Shown: positions 15,370 to 22,926 of the stretch, piece after piece
How positions within the stretch are numbered: position 1 is the first letter of the stretch
How the letters are laid out: every line of letters begins with the position of its first letter
Assembly: GCA_903828515.1 (NCBI GenBank)
Contig: CAIKMD010000006.1
Span: 1,054,001 to 1,118,000, forward strand
DNA: 64,000 nucleotides
Origin: an uncultured Rhodospirillales bacterium
GTDB taxonomy: Bacteria > Pseudomonadota > Alphaproteobacteria > ATCC43930 > CGMCC-115725
Direction: 5' to 3'
Translations under genes and position numbers: made by a program
Notes under the pieces: generated by a model
The model's database searches: none
Seen by the model: the letters and a program-made list of their open reading frames with translations, nothing else
What the model was told of the DNA's origin: nothing

Positions 15370-16536
15370 ATGAGTGGCACCAACCCCGTCGGCGCCTGGG
15401 CCTTGCCGTTCTCGACCGGCGGCAGCGTTCAGGATCCGACGACCTATAAAGGCAATCTCGACGCGGATATGGCGGTGGCGCAGCGCGTCGCCGACGCCTT
15501 CGCGCCGAAGCCGGCAAGCCCGGCGGCGATGTCGGTGGTGGTCGATGCCGGTTTCATCGACGGCATCGGCCCGGCGGGATTGCAGACGATCACCGAAGTC
15601 GCGACGCAGACGGTGACGATCGCGACGGCGCCCGGCGCGCCGAACAATCGCATCGACCTCGTCGTGATCGAGGCCGGCACCGGCACGGCATCGGTCATCG
15701 CCGGCACGCCCGCCTCGTCGCCGGTCGCCCCCGCGATCACCGCGGGCAAACGCAAGATCGCGCAAGTCTCGGTGCCGAACGGCACCACCGCGATCGGCAA
15801 CGGGGCGATCACCGATCTGCGCGCGATTTGGGGCGCGTTCACGCCCGGCGTGCCCTGGGCGATCGCCGGCGGCGCGGCCGATACGATCACCGCGGGCTAC
15901 ACGCCGGCCAACGCGGCGTTGATCGACGGGCTGATCCTCGGGTTTCGCGCCACGGCGGCCAACGCGACGACGACGCCTTCGTTCAATCCCGACGGGCTCG
16001 GCGCCAAGACGATCGTCAAGAAAGGCGGCGCCGCGGTCGCGGCGGGCGACATTCCGGCCGCGCTGGCCGAATGTCTGGTGCGCTACAACCTCGCCAACAC
16101 GCGATGGGAACTGCTCAATCCGGCCACCGCGCTGCCGGCCATCGCCAACAACCATCTCCTCGCCAACACCAGCGGCGGCACCGCGACGCCCATCGACACG
16201 GCGTTGTCGACGCTGATCGACGACGCCATCGGCTCGACGCGTGGTGCGATCCTCGAGCGCGGATCGGGCGGCTGGGCTGCGCTGGCGCCGGGCACGAGCG
16301 GCAACGTCCTGACCTCGAACGGCTCGGGCGCCGATCCGAGCTATCAGGCAATCCCGGCGGTGCTTCCCGCGGCAGGGGCGATCGGTTCCTACACGATATC
16401 CTGGCAGTTCTATCCGCCTTATTCGGTCGGCTCCAATTACAGTCCGATGGCGGGGACGTGGCGATGCACGGGCGTTACCGAATATGGCAATACCTGCTGC
16501 AATTTGTGGATCGGAATTTTTCAAAGGATTGCATGA
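15370..16536 (+). CDS. Tail fibre-like protein
   Basis: This 388-residue protein has GGAG before the ATG. It is rich in Ala, Gly, Thr and Pro with no charged clusters. The N-terminal half (about 1-155) resembles phage tail-attachment domains, with NNRIDLVVIEAGTGTASVI and NGTTAIGNGAITDLRAIWG. The C-terminal half is repetitive and beta-rich and ends in a cysteine-containing tip (NTCCNLWIGIF). Position after the tail-tip gene and composition suggest a fibre or adhesin. The final receptor-binding fold is not recognisable. Confidence 0.65.
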   Translation: MSGTNPVGAWALPFSTGGSVQDPTTYKGNLDADMAVAQRVADAFAPKPASPAAMSVVVDAGFIDGIGPAGLQTITEVATQTVTIATAPGAPNNRIDLVVIEAGTGTASVIAGTPASSPVAPAITAGKRKIAQVSVPNGTTAIGNGAITDLRAIWGAFTPGVPWAIAGGAADTITAGYTPANAALIDGLILGFRATAANATTTPSFNPDGLGAKTIVKKGGAAVAAGDIPAALAECLVRYNLANTRWELLNPATALPAIANNHLLANTSGGTATPIDTALSTLIDDAIGSTRGAILERGSGGWAALAPGTSGNVLTSNGSGADPSYQAIPAVLPAAGAIGSYTISWQFYPPYSVGSNYSPMAGTWRCTGVTEYGNTCCNLWIGIFQRIA

Positions 16537-16793
16537 TGTTCACGAGAACGATCACGGCTTGCGCGAATCCGGTTTGGGGCGATGCGGCACAAACTTTTAT
16601 TCTCTGCACCGCAACTTTCGAAGAATTCTCCGACCCGCTGCCCTTCCGGGTCGAGGCGAACGATCCCGAGGGTCACGGGCAAGAATTGTGGTCGGCGGTG
16701 GTTGCGGGAAGCCACGGTCCGATCGGCGCCTACGTCGCGCCCCCGCCTCGGATGGCGAGCAGCGGCAAGCCGACGGATGTGAGCGAACCTTGA
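16533..16793 (+). CDS. Small phage protein downstream of fibre
   Basis: The frame has tandem ATG codons (16533 and 16536) and a good AAAGGA site; from the first it encodes 86 residues. It overlaps the fibre stop. The sequence (MMFTRTITACANPVWGDAAQ...) shows short beta strands with a Pro-rich C-terminus. I do not recognise the family. Tail-fibre accessory or assembly proteins often take this place. Confidence 0.5.
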   Translation: MMFTRTITACANPVWGDAAQTFILCTATFEEFSDPLPFRVEANDPEGHGQELWSAVVAGSHGPIGAYVAPPPRMASSGKPTDVSEP

Positions 16794-17065
16794 TGAGCCT
16801 ACCGGTTTCGCGTCCGATCTTCCACATGATGGGACTTGCGCATCGTATCGACGACTATGCCAAGGCCGGCGACATTTTGCCGAAACACGTGCATCTGCAC
16901 TTCGATCATAGCATGTTGGTACTGAAAGGGAGTGCGAAGGTAACAACGTCAAATGGATCGCGCACATACAAAGAGTACGATGCGGCCTTATTTCGGGCGG
17001 GCCGAGAGCATGAAATAGAAGCTCTTGAGGATGGAACCGTAATCCTCAACGAAATGCCGGGATGA
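16793..17065 (+). CDS. Small cupin-fold protein
   Basis: This 90-residue protein overlaps the preceding stop (TGATG). HVHLHFDHSMLVLKGSAKV, followed by EYDAALFRAGREHEIEALEDGTVI, is the two-motif pattern of a single-domain cupin, with histidines that could hold a metal. Small cupins in phage tail regions are of unknown role; they may decorate the fibre or modify a ligand. Confidence 0.55.
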   Translation: MSLPVSRPIFHMMGLAHRIDDYAKAGDILPKHVHLHFDHSMLVLKGSAKVTTSNGSRTYKEYDAALFRAGREHEIEALEDGTVILNEMPG

Positions 17066-17082
17066 CGCGGGGTCGCCGAATA

Positions 17083-17861
17083 TTATTTACCGCGCTTTGC
17101 CCGGAGTTGCGCGAGGCCAGTTGCAACATTCGCTAGGATCGCTTTTCTTCGCGCGGCTTGGCCTGCAATGTTCGTCTCATTGTCGGCCTCACGGAAAAAA
17201 TTGCGCGGTAAGAGATGGGAGAGACGATTGTTCAGGTAGATGGGGTAAAACCAAGATAGGGTCTGTCCATCTGGCCGAGCGAGATGCGTAAGATCGTAAA
17301 GTGTAAAATTCGCTGCAACAAGCTGCCCATGTATTCCGTTAAAATCTGCGATATCGGCTTCACAAATTACAACGTCGGTTTCTTCCAATACGCGTGGGGC
17401 GCCGCGGAGGGCTGCTTCCTCCGCGCCTTGAACGTCTAGTTTAAGAAGAAAAGGTGGCTTCATATCAAGCTCAGCGACGAGATCGTCCAGGCGAACAGCA
17501 GGAACGATTTGAAATCCGCTCGAAAGATTATTGAGACGGCGCCAGTAGAGATCATTAGGCGGTCGAATGGAATTCCAATATGGATGAACCGACGTTGTCA
17601 GTTCGACCTCGCCGTGCTGGTCACTGACGGCGGCGATACGATAATGGCCGCCGACCTCGTCGCGAATGGCGCGCAAGGATGGTTCGTAAGTTGCGTCCGC
17701 ATCAACGTGCAGCGGTACACTCTAGGGAAAAGACCTTGCAAGTAGCTATTGAGAAAAAAATGACCGTCGGCGCACCCGAGATCGATGACGGTGCTGTAGC
17801 GAACGCCCTTTGCGAACAGTCCTTGTAGGGTATTTACGAAAGTCCACTCGGCTTCCGCCAT
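17083..17861 (-). pseudogene. FkbM-family methyltransferase with a frameshift
   Basis: Two overlapping minus-strand frames together spell one FkbM-type SAM-dependent methyltransferase. The first (from ATG 17861) gives the N-terminus with VIDLGCADGHFFLNSYLQG, the SAM-binding loop. The second continues with PLHVDADATYEPSLRAI and carries the rest (LKLDVQGAEEAALRGAPRVL and ICEADIADFNG, typical of FkbM). The switch, near 17715-17725, is equivalent to a one-base deletion. This may be a real inactivation or a sequence error. FkbM enzymes usually methylate sugars. Its lower GC, opposite strand and place in the late operon mark it as cargo, perhaps for surface modification of the host. Confidence 0.75.
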
Positions 17862-18167
17862 CTCATCCTCCGATCGATGTCACGATCATAGGATTGCTTA
17901 TACGTATGATGCAAAGAGTTTGCTTGCCTCAAATTCTCCAATCCTGGGTCATCTGCCGAGATATCTGCCTTCGGTGAGCTGGCTCGCTATCAGGGCGGCA
18001 ACATCGTCATTACCGACAATTCTCTGAAAGATTCAACCTGCCGTTTTCGATGTCAAAATCCCGTTGCACTCTTAAATTCGGTTCGTGAGGTTCCGCAAGC
18101 CGGTCAATGATTGCTTGGGCCAACCCTCTTTGTTGACTTGCCTGCCCCAATTCCAAAGGCCCCTCCT
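17862..18167. other. Intergenic region without a recognisable gene
   Basis: About 300 bases between the methyltransferase remnant and the small membrane protein gene. No convincing gene, RNA or repeat was seen. A short minus-strand open stretch around 17950-18040 (containing NDDVAALIASQLTEGRYLG) looks protein-like and could be a fragment of a lost gene. The region probably includes promoters for both flanking genes. Confidence 0.4.
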
Positions 18168-18350
18168 ATGCCCCACAAGCTCGACACCGCGTTCGACGGA
18201 ACGGCGGCAATGGCCGCGATTACCGCGCCGTTGTGGCTGGCCGATGTCGAGTTGTGGGGGCGGGCGCTCGTGTTATTGGGCGGCGTCGTACTGCTCGGGT
18301 TGCGCATCGCGATTGCCTGGCGCGAGTTGAGGCGCGAGCCGCGTGGCTGA
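18168..18350 (+). CDS. Small single-span membrane protein (holin-like)
   Basis: This 60-residue protein has one hydrophobic segment (about 31-51, ALVLLGGVVLLGLRIAIAW) followed by a positively charged tail (RELRREPRG). It overlaps the endolysin start by eight bases. Position and topology suggest a lysis-related membrane protein, such as a small holin, antiholin or anchor. A second, larger holin lies at 20757. Confidence 0.55.
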   Translation: MPHKLDTAFDGTAAMAAITAPLWLADVELWGRALVLLGGVVLLGLRIAIAWRELRREPRG

Positions 18351-18870
18351 GGCTGACGGTTTCGCGGCTGCAATCGCGATCGTCCTCGCGCATGAAGGCG
18401 GGTTTCAGGATTCGTCCGACGATGCCGGCAACTGGACCGGCGGTCGCGTCGGCGCGGGCACGCTCAAGGGTACCAAGTTCGGCATCAGCGCCGCGCAATA
18501 TCCGACGCTCGATATTGCGAACATGACCACCGACGAAGTCGCGGCCATCTACCGCCGCGATTGGTGGGACCGTTTCGGGCTTGATGCGCTGCCCGCGCCG
18601 CTCGCCACGAAATTGCTCGATGCCGGCGTGAATATCGGCATGGTCGATGCCGTCACCGCTTTGCAGCGCGCGTTGCGCGCTTGCGGCCGGTCGATCGCGG
18701 AGGATGGCAAGCTCGGTCTCCTGACGCGCGCGGCGGCGGCTTCGATGTCGAGTGACATCCTGTTGCCGGCGTTGCGCGAGGCTCTGGCGGGTCACTATCG
18801 ACTCGTCGCCGCGCATGATCCGGCGGGATCGCGTTTTCTGCCTGGCTGGCTGGCCCGCGCCTATTCCTGA
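18343..18870 (+). CDS. GH108-family endolysin (N-acetylmuramidase)
   Basis: This 175-residue protein starts with GTG. It has the glycoside hydrolase family 108 signature: catalytic Glu18 in AIVLAHEGGF, then GGRVGAGTLKGTKFGISAAQYP and YRRDWWDRFGLDALP, followed by the C-terminal peptidoglycan-binding helices (LQRALRACGRSIAEDGKLG). No signal peptide is present, so export needs a holin. GH108 endolysin plus a GTA-type 3TM holin is the lysis pair used by the Rhodobacter GTA. Confidence 0.92.
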   Translation: MAEADGFAAAIAIVLAHEGGFQDSSDDAGNWTGGRVGAGTLKGTKFGISAAQYPTLDIANMTTDEVAAIYRRDWWDRFGLDALPAPLATKLLDAGVNIGMVDAVTALQRALRACGRSIAEDGKLGLLTRAAAASMSSDILLPALREALAGHYRLVAAHDPAGSRFLPGWLARAYS

Positions 18871-20186
18871 TCGCCGCTCGCGGCGGCTTCGATGAGTGCC
18901 AAGCGTCGTTTCAGGCCTTTGACAATCGATGACACGATTGCGGTTGGAAATCGGTCTGGCAGGTCCGCTGTCGCTACAGTGATCGCGCGATCGGCCTCGT
19001 TGGCGATCTCCGCAAAAAGTGTTCGGACGAGCGAAGCGGGTACGCCGCTCGCCGTTGCCGTCTGCGTGAAATGACGCGGAACGATCGAATCGACTCCATA
19101 GTGGCGTCGATCGCCGACGGCCATCGCCAGTTTCATTCGATTGTGCGCAATCTGGCCGGCATCGACGTTGGGTTGCGCTGACATGACGTCGTAAAGCGGC
19201 GCGAGGCGAAAGCGGCCGCCGGGCAACAGGGAGAGGCTGAAATTCTTGGCATGGCCGTCGGTTGCGCCGATCACCCAAAACACGATCTGTGCCTTGAGGA
19301 AAATCTGTTGGTCGGTTTCCGGATCGTCGCTGGCTTGGAGCAATCCGAGAATTTTGCGAATGCCGGGGCCACCATCGGCTTCGTATTTATGCGAGGGCGG
19401 CACCGAAAGCGCTTGGCAGCAATCTTCCTGGGGCAGGCGCAGAAGCCGGCCGTCACGCGTCCAGCGCCGGTCGAAACGCTCGATGACAAGCGCGCGTTTT
19501 CCGGCGAACGACCGGATCTGGGTCGAGGCGGTTGGCAATCCGAACGCGGCGGTCAACCGCATGCAAAAATGCTCGTTCTCGATGCTGCGCGAGAGATCGA
19601 TGCCGTTGGGCAGTTTGCCGATTTCAGGCTTGAGGATATGCGTTGTTGCCGTCATGCCCTGCGGTACGTACCATTTATTTCGGCGATAAAGCAGCGCGGT
19701 CTTTTCCTGAGCGCCTGCCAGTGAAATGCGGAAATCCTCGCTTTCATCGACGCCGAGCGGTGTGTGTTTGAGGTCGCTGAGGATGCCGGCGATGCCGGTG
19801 TCGTCGATGGGCCGGCCGGATACAGTCCCCGCCGTGCCGGGATCGGCTCCGTCCGGCAGGAATTGCAGCGCGCCGACACAATCGCGCCCAATCACGGCGA
19901 GAAGACTATAAGCATCGTCGCCGTCGGCTTTGATCCGCTCGGCGAGACGCCGGCGGATTGGTTCGCTGTCCGGCAGCAGATTGTCGAACACCGCGATGAC
20001 GGGAGCACCGACGAACCGGTCCTCGCGCAGGGGCAGCGATAAAGATACGGGCAGCGCGTGTTCCCAAGCGAGCCAGGTGCCGTCGTATTGGAAATCGATT
20101 GCCCCGCTGATCTGCCGCCGCAACGAACCGACCAGACGTCCGTTCAGGAGGACCGAGAGGGGCGGATACGCCGCACGGCGCGGCAT
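18861..20186 (-). CDS. hipA: HipA-type serine/threonine kinase toxin
   Basis: This 441-residue protein has the HipA layout: N-terminal subdomain (LNGRLVGSL, LPVSLSLPL), the FRISLAGAQEKTALL loop with the autophosphorylated-type Ser155, the ATP-binding core, and catalytic residues Asp310 (GATDGHAKNFSL), Asn315 and Asp333 (LYDVMSA). HipA kinases phosphorylate a glutamyl-tRNA synthetase and cause growth arrest. The gene overlaps hipB by one base. Its 3' end overlaps the endolysin 3' end by ten bases, convergent. Confidence 0.93.
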   Translation of the reverse strand: MPRRAAYPPLSVLLNGRLVGSLRRQISGAIDFQYDGTWLAWEHALPVSLSLPLREDRFVGAPVIAVFDNLLPDSEPIRRRLAERIKADGDDAYSLLAVIGRDCVGALQFLPDGADPGTAGTVSGRPIDDTGIAGILSDLKHTPLGVDESEDFRISLAGAQEKTALLYRRNKWYVPQGMTATTHILKPEIGKLPNGIDLSRSIENEHFCMRLTAAFGLPTASTQIRSFAGKRALVIERFDRRWTRDGRLLRLPQEDCCQALSVPPSHKYEADGGPGIRKILGLLQASDDPETDQQIFLKAQIVFWVIGATDGHAKNFSLSLLPGGRFRLAPLYDVMSAQPNVDAGQIAHNRMKLAMAVGDRRHYGVDSIVPRHFTQTATASGVPASLVRTLFAEIANEADRAITVATADLPDRFPTAIVSSIVKGLKRRLALIEAAASGDQE

Positions 20187-20452
20187 CAGTAGAGGTCCTC
20201 AATCTTCTCGTTCGATGCCCTGGTGCGCTCACGGATCACGATCTCGAGGCCGAGCGCCGCTATCGCGTCGAACAAAGTCTGGAGGCGCGTGCCCGGCTCG
20301 CCGGCCTCGAGCGCCGAAATCGTCGCCTGCCGCAGTCCGGTCTTTTCGCCCAGCGCGCGCTGGTTGAGGCCTTGCGCGTGACGTCGCCGGCGCAGCGCGT
20401 CGCCGACCTGTTTCGGTGTTCGGGCGATCTGGTCGCGGATCGGGTCGCTCAT
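20186..20452 (-). CDS. hipB: HipB-type XRE antitoxin
   Basis: From the ATG at 20452 (GGAG seven bases upstream) this 88-residue protein has an XRE helix-turn-helix (VGDALRRRRHAQGLNQRALGE... with QATISALEAGEPGTRL) and a short C-terminal segment ending RASNEKIEDLY. It binds HipA and represses the operon. Three upstream operators support autoregulation. An alternative start at 20506 would place the N-terminus within the first operator. Confidence 0.92.
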   Translation of the reverse strand: MSDPIRDQIARTPKQVGDALRRRRHAQGLNQRALGEKTGLRQATISALEAGEPGTRLQTLFDAIAALGLEIVIRERTRASNEKIEDLY

Positions 20453-20479
20453 CGGTGTCTCCGGGGCATGATCCCCGAA

Positions 20480-20551
20480 TATACGCGCAAGCGTATTAAA
20501 ATACAATATACGCGTGGCCGTATAAATTTATTATATACGCTATACCGTATC
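20480..20551. promoter_or_regulatory. Three 18-bp hipBA operators spaced 27 bp apart
   Basis: Three imperfect palindromes of the form TATACGCG-N2-(A/G)(C/G)CGTAT(T/A) start at 20480, 20507 and 20534, exactly 27 bp apart. They lie upstream of hipB in a locally AT-rich stretch, so HipB or HipAB dimers could bind cooperatively. They also precede the plus-strand gene at 20606, whose promoter may be affected. Confidence 0.75.
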
Positions 20552-20605
20552 AATCCACGATTTTCCCCGACCATCAACCAACCGAAGAAAAAGGAGTATC
20601 CACGC

Positions 20606-20755
20606 ATGTCCGAAATCCGCACCGCCCTGACCAACGAACGCCGCAAGCTCGCCGCGCGACTGCTTGCCTGGCTCAAATCCCATCCGCGCACGCTTGTGAC
20701 CATCGCGTCGGTCGTCGTCATCGTCGCGGTGACGGTCGGCCTGTTGCGGGGCTGA
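20606..20755 (+). CDS. Small membrane protein
   Basis: This 49-residue protein starts at an ATG after a strong AAGGAG. A charged N-terminal helix (NERRKLAARLLAWLKSHP) is followed by one membrane span (VTIASVVVIVAVTVGLL). It ends just before the 3TM holin gene. It is probably a lysis accessory protein; no family is recognised. Confidence 0.6.
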   Translation: MSEIRTALTNERRKLAARLLAWLKSHPRTLVTIASVVVIVAVTVGLLRG

Positions 20756-20756
20756 G

Positions 20757-21185
20757 ATGGCGTTCGGGATCGATGATGCCATCGCCGGCGTCAGCAAGCT
20801 GGTCGACGACATCGTCACCACCGCGTTCCCGACGGCGGAGGCGAAAGCTTCGGCCGCCGCGGTTCAGTTGCGCGCGCAAGCCGACGCCGTGGTCGAGCAG
20901 CTGAAGGCGCAACAGGCCGTGATGCTCGCCGAGGCGCAGAGCGCCGATCGCTGGACCAGCCGCGCGCGGCCGTCGCTGCTGTACGTCATGTATGCCTTGA
21001 TTTTGGCCGGCGTGCCGTTCGGCTTTCTCGCCGCGTTCCGGCCCGAGGTCGCGACGCATATCGCGGCGGGCCTGAACCAATGGCTCGCCGCGATCCCCGA
21101 CATGCTGTGGCAGATGATGGGTTTTTGCTATCTCGGTTACACGGGGGGCCGGACCTGGGAAAAGGTCAAGGGCGTGAGCAAATAA
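20757..21185 (+). CDS. 3TM phage holin (GTA-type)
   Basis: This 142-residue protein matches the 3TM phage holin family (PF11351). It has an amphipathic N-terminal helix, a coiled segment (VQLRAQADAVVEQLKAQQAV), the RWTSRARPSLLYVMYALILAG membrane entry and a C-terminal GYTGGRTWEKVKG motif. Holins permeabilise the inner membrane so that the endolysin reaches the wall. It is the last phage-like gene of the cluster. Confidence 0.9.
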   Translation: MAFGIDDAIAGVSKLVDDIVTTAFPTAEAKASAAAVQLRAQADAVVEQLKAQQAVMLAEAQSADRWTSRARPSLLYVMYALILAGVPFGFLAAFRPEVATHIAAGLNQWLAAIPDMLWQMMGFCYLGYTGGRTWEKVKGVSK

Positions 21186-21201
21186 ACGCCCCATCAGTCA
21201 T

Positions 21202-21236
21202 GGGCAAAGCGCATGGCACGCCGCCGCGCTTTGCCC
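21202..21236. terminator. Hairpin at the right end of the phage cluster
   Basis: GGGCAAAGCGC pairs perfectly with GCGCTTTGCCC (11 bp stem, 13-base loop) just after the holin. No T-run follows. It may end the late transcript or reduce read-through into the exporter gene. Confidence 0.45.
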
Positions 21237-21289
21237 GTGACAGACGAGGCGGCGCGGTTTAGACCCTCCGTCGGGGAGGACCGCCCATC

Positions 21290-22828
21290 ATGTCGGAATC
21301 CGTCGCGTCGGAATCCGCGTTCACGCATCGCGAAGTCTTGCGCATCCTGAGCGGCGTGCTGCTCTGCATGCTGATGGCGGCGCTCGATCAGACGGTGCTG
21401 GCGACGGCGCTGCCGGCGGTGTCGGCGGATTTCAACGGCGTGCCGTATCTCTCCTGGGTGATCACCGCCTATCTCCTGTCCAGCACGGCCGCGACGCTGA
21501 TTTTCGGCAAGTTCAGCGATCTCTACGGACGGCGGGTGATGCTCGAGACCGCGATCGTCATCTTTCTCTTCGCCTCGATCGCCTGCGCCGCGGCACAAAA
21601 CATGGGCGAGCTGATCGCCGCCCGCGCGTTGCAGGGGATCGGCGGCGGCGGGCTTTATTCGATGGCGCAGGCGGCGCTCGCCGATGTCGTCTCGGCGCGC
21701 GAACGCGGCCGTTACCAGGCCTATATCACCAGCGCCTTTTCCTCGGCCTCGATCATCGGTCCGCTGATCGGCGGGCTGTGCGTCGAATACCTGACCTGGC
21801 GCTGGGCGTTCTGGATCAATCTGCCGATCGGGATCGTCGCCTTTTTCCTCTGTCATCGCGGCCTCGCGCGTATCGTTTTCGTGCGCCGGAAACGCCCGAT
21901 CGATTTTCTCGGCGCGGCCCTGATGCTGCCCGGCGTCACCGCGTTGATGCTGGTGGTGGGCATGGGCGGCACCGAGCTTGCCTGGGATTCGTTGGGGCTG
22001 ATCGCGCTTGCCGTGGCGGCGGTCGTCTTCGTGGCCGCTTTTGTCTGGCGCGAATGGCGCGCGCCCGAGGCATTGCTGCCGCCGCGGCTCTTCGCGAGCC
22101 AGGTTTTTCGCATCGCCAGCATCCTCAACTTTCTGCTCAATGCGATCACGGTCGGCACCTTCATGCTGCTGCCGGTGTTCATGCAATTCGTCATCGGCCT
22201 GAGCGCCGATCTGTCGGGCGCGATGCTGGTTCTGCCCTTCGGCGCCCAGATCTGCAGCGCGATCCTGACCGGCAAGCGGGTGCATCGCACCGGGCGTTAC
22301 GTTCCGTCGCCGCGCATCGGCTTCGCGCTGTTCATCGTCTCCGCTTGTCTCTTCGCCTCGATGACGCCGACGACGCCGTTGTGGCTGATCGAGATTTTCA
22401 TGATCGTCAACGGCATCGGCAACGGGTTCTGCCAGGCGCCGCTCTGGGTTGCGATCCAGAATTCGGCCGACATGAAGGATTTGGGGGCGGTCACCGGCGC
22501 CAATGCGTTCTTCCGCGCGCTCGGCGGCGCGTTCGGCGCCTCGACGCTCTGGGCCGTGCTGATCGCGGCGCTCGATGCGACGGTTGCAGCCGAGGGCCAT
22601 GCCGGTGACGGTTCGGCATTGTTGCGGGGCGGGCGCGCGGCGCTCGCGCAATTGCCTCCCGACCTTGGCGCGATCGTCATCCCCGCGCTGTCGCATTCCT
22701 TCTTCTATGCGTTCGTCGTGGCGGGCGTGTTTTCCACCGGCGCGCTGATCACGATGTTCTTCCTCAAGGAAATTCCGTTGCGCACCAGCACCAATCTCGC
22801 CGCCCCGAAGCAGCAAGCGGCGGAATGA
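21290..22828 (+). CDS. MFS drug exporter, DHA2/EmrB type (first paralog)
   Basis: This 512-residue protein has 14 predicted membrane spans and the DHA2 motifs: LDQTVLATALPAVSADF in TM1, the GKFSDLYGRR loop between TM2 and TM3, and RGRYQAYITSAFSSASIIGP after TM4. Such proteins export hydrophobic drugs or metabolites by proton antiport. GGAGGA precedes the ATG. It is closely similar to the gene at 22927, suggesting tandem duplication. No adaptor (EmrA) gene lies nearby. Confidence 0.9.
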   Translation: MSESVASESAFTHREVLRILSGVLLCMLMAALDQTVLATALPAVSADFNGVPYLSWVITAYLLSSTAATLIFGKFSDLYGRRVMLETAIVIFLFASIACAAAQNMGELIAARALQGIGGGGLYSMAQAALADVVSARERGRYQAYITSAFSSASIIGPLIGGLCVEYLTWRWAFWINLPIGIVAFFLCHRGLARIVFVRRKRPIDFLGAALMLPGVTALMLVVGMGGTELAWDSLGLIALAVAAVVFVAAFVWREWRAPEALLPPRLFASQVFRIASILNFLLNAITVGTFMLLPVFMQFVIGLSADLSGAMLVLPFGAQICSAILTGKRVHRTGRYVPSPRIGFALFIVSACLFASMTPTTPLWLIEIFMIVNGIGNGFCQAPLWVAIQNSADMKDLGAVTGANAFFRALGGAFGASTLWAVLIAALDATVAAEGHAGDGSALLRGGRAALAQLPPDLGAIVIPALSHSFFYAFVVAGVFSTGALITMFFLKEIPLRTSTNLAAPKQQAAE

Positions 22829-22835
22829 GCCGCCG

Positions 22836-22880
22836 CCGATTAAGGCCCACCCGATTAAGGCCCGCCCGATTAAGGAGTGA
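22836..22880. repeat. Three tandem 15-bp repeats
   Basis: Three copies of CCGATTAAGGCCCRC (the third ending AGTGA) start at 22836, 22851 and 22866, an exact 15-bp period. They begin seven bases after the first exporter stop and lie upstream of the second. They could be a regulator binding array or a chance microsatellite. Confidence 0.75.
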
Positions 22881-22904
22881 CAGCACCCCGTTCGCGCGAT
22901 AGAC

Positions 22905-22920
22905 CCTTATCCGGATAAGG
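22905..22920. promoter_or_regulatory. Palindrome overlapping the ribosome site of the second exporter
   Basis: CCTTATCCGGATAAGG is a perfect 16-bp palindrome ending six bases before the ATG at 22927; its right half provides AAGG of the ribosome binding site. It could be an operator for a dimeric repressor or an RNA hairpin that hides the ribosome site. Confidence 0.45.
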
Positions 22921-22926
22921 AAAAGA

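Noticed and set aside
21186-21289. Possible attachment site at the right end of the phage cluster
   Set aside because: Only a hairpin is seen; no tRNA gene, integrase or matching repeat is in the window, so no att site can be supported.
21194-22816. 540-codon minus-strand frame opposite the first exporter
   Set aside because: Composition typical of shadow frames; the plus strand encodes a clear 14-span MFS protein.
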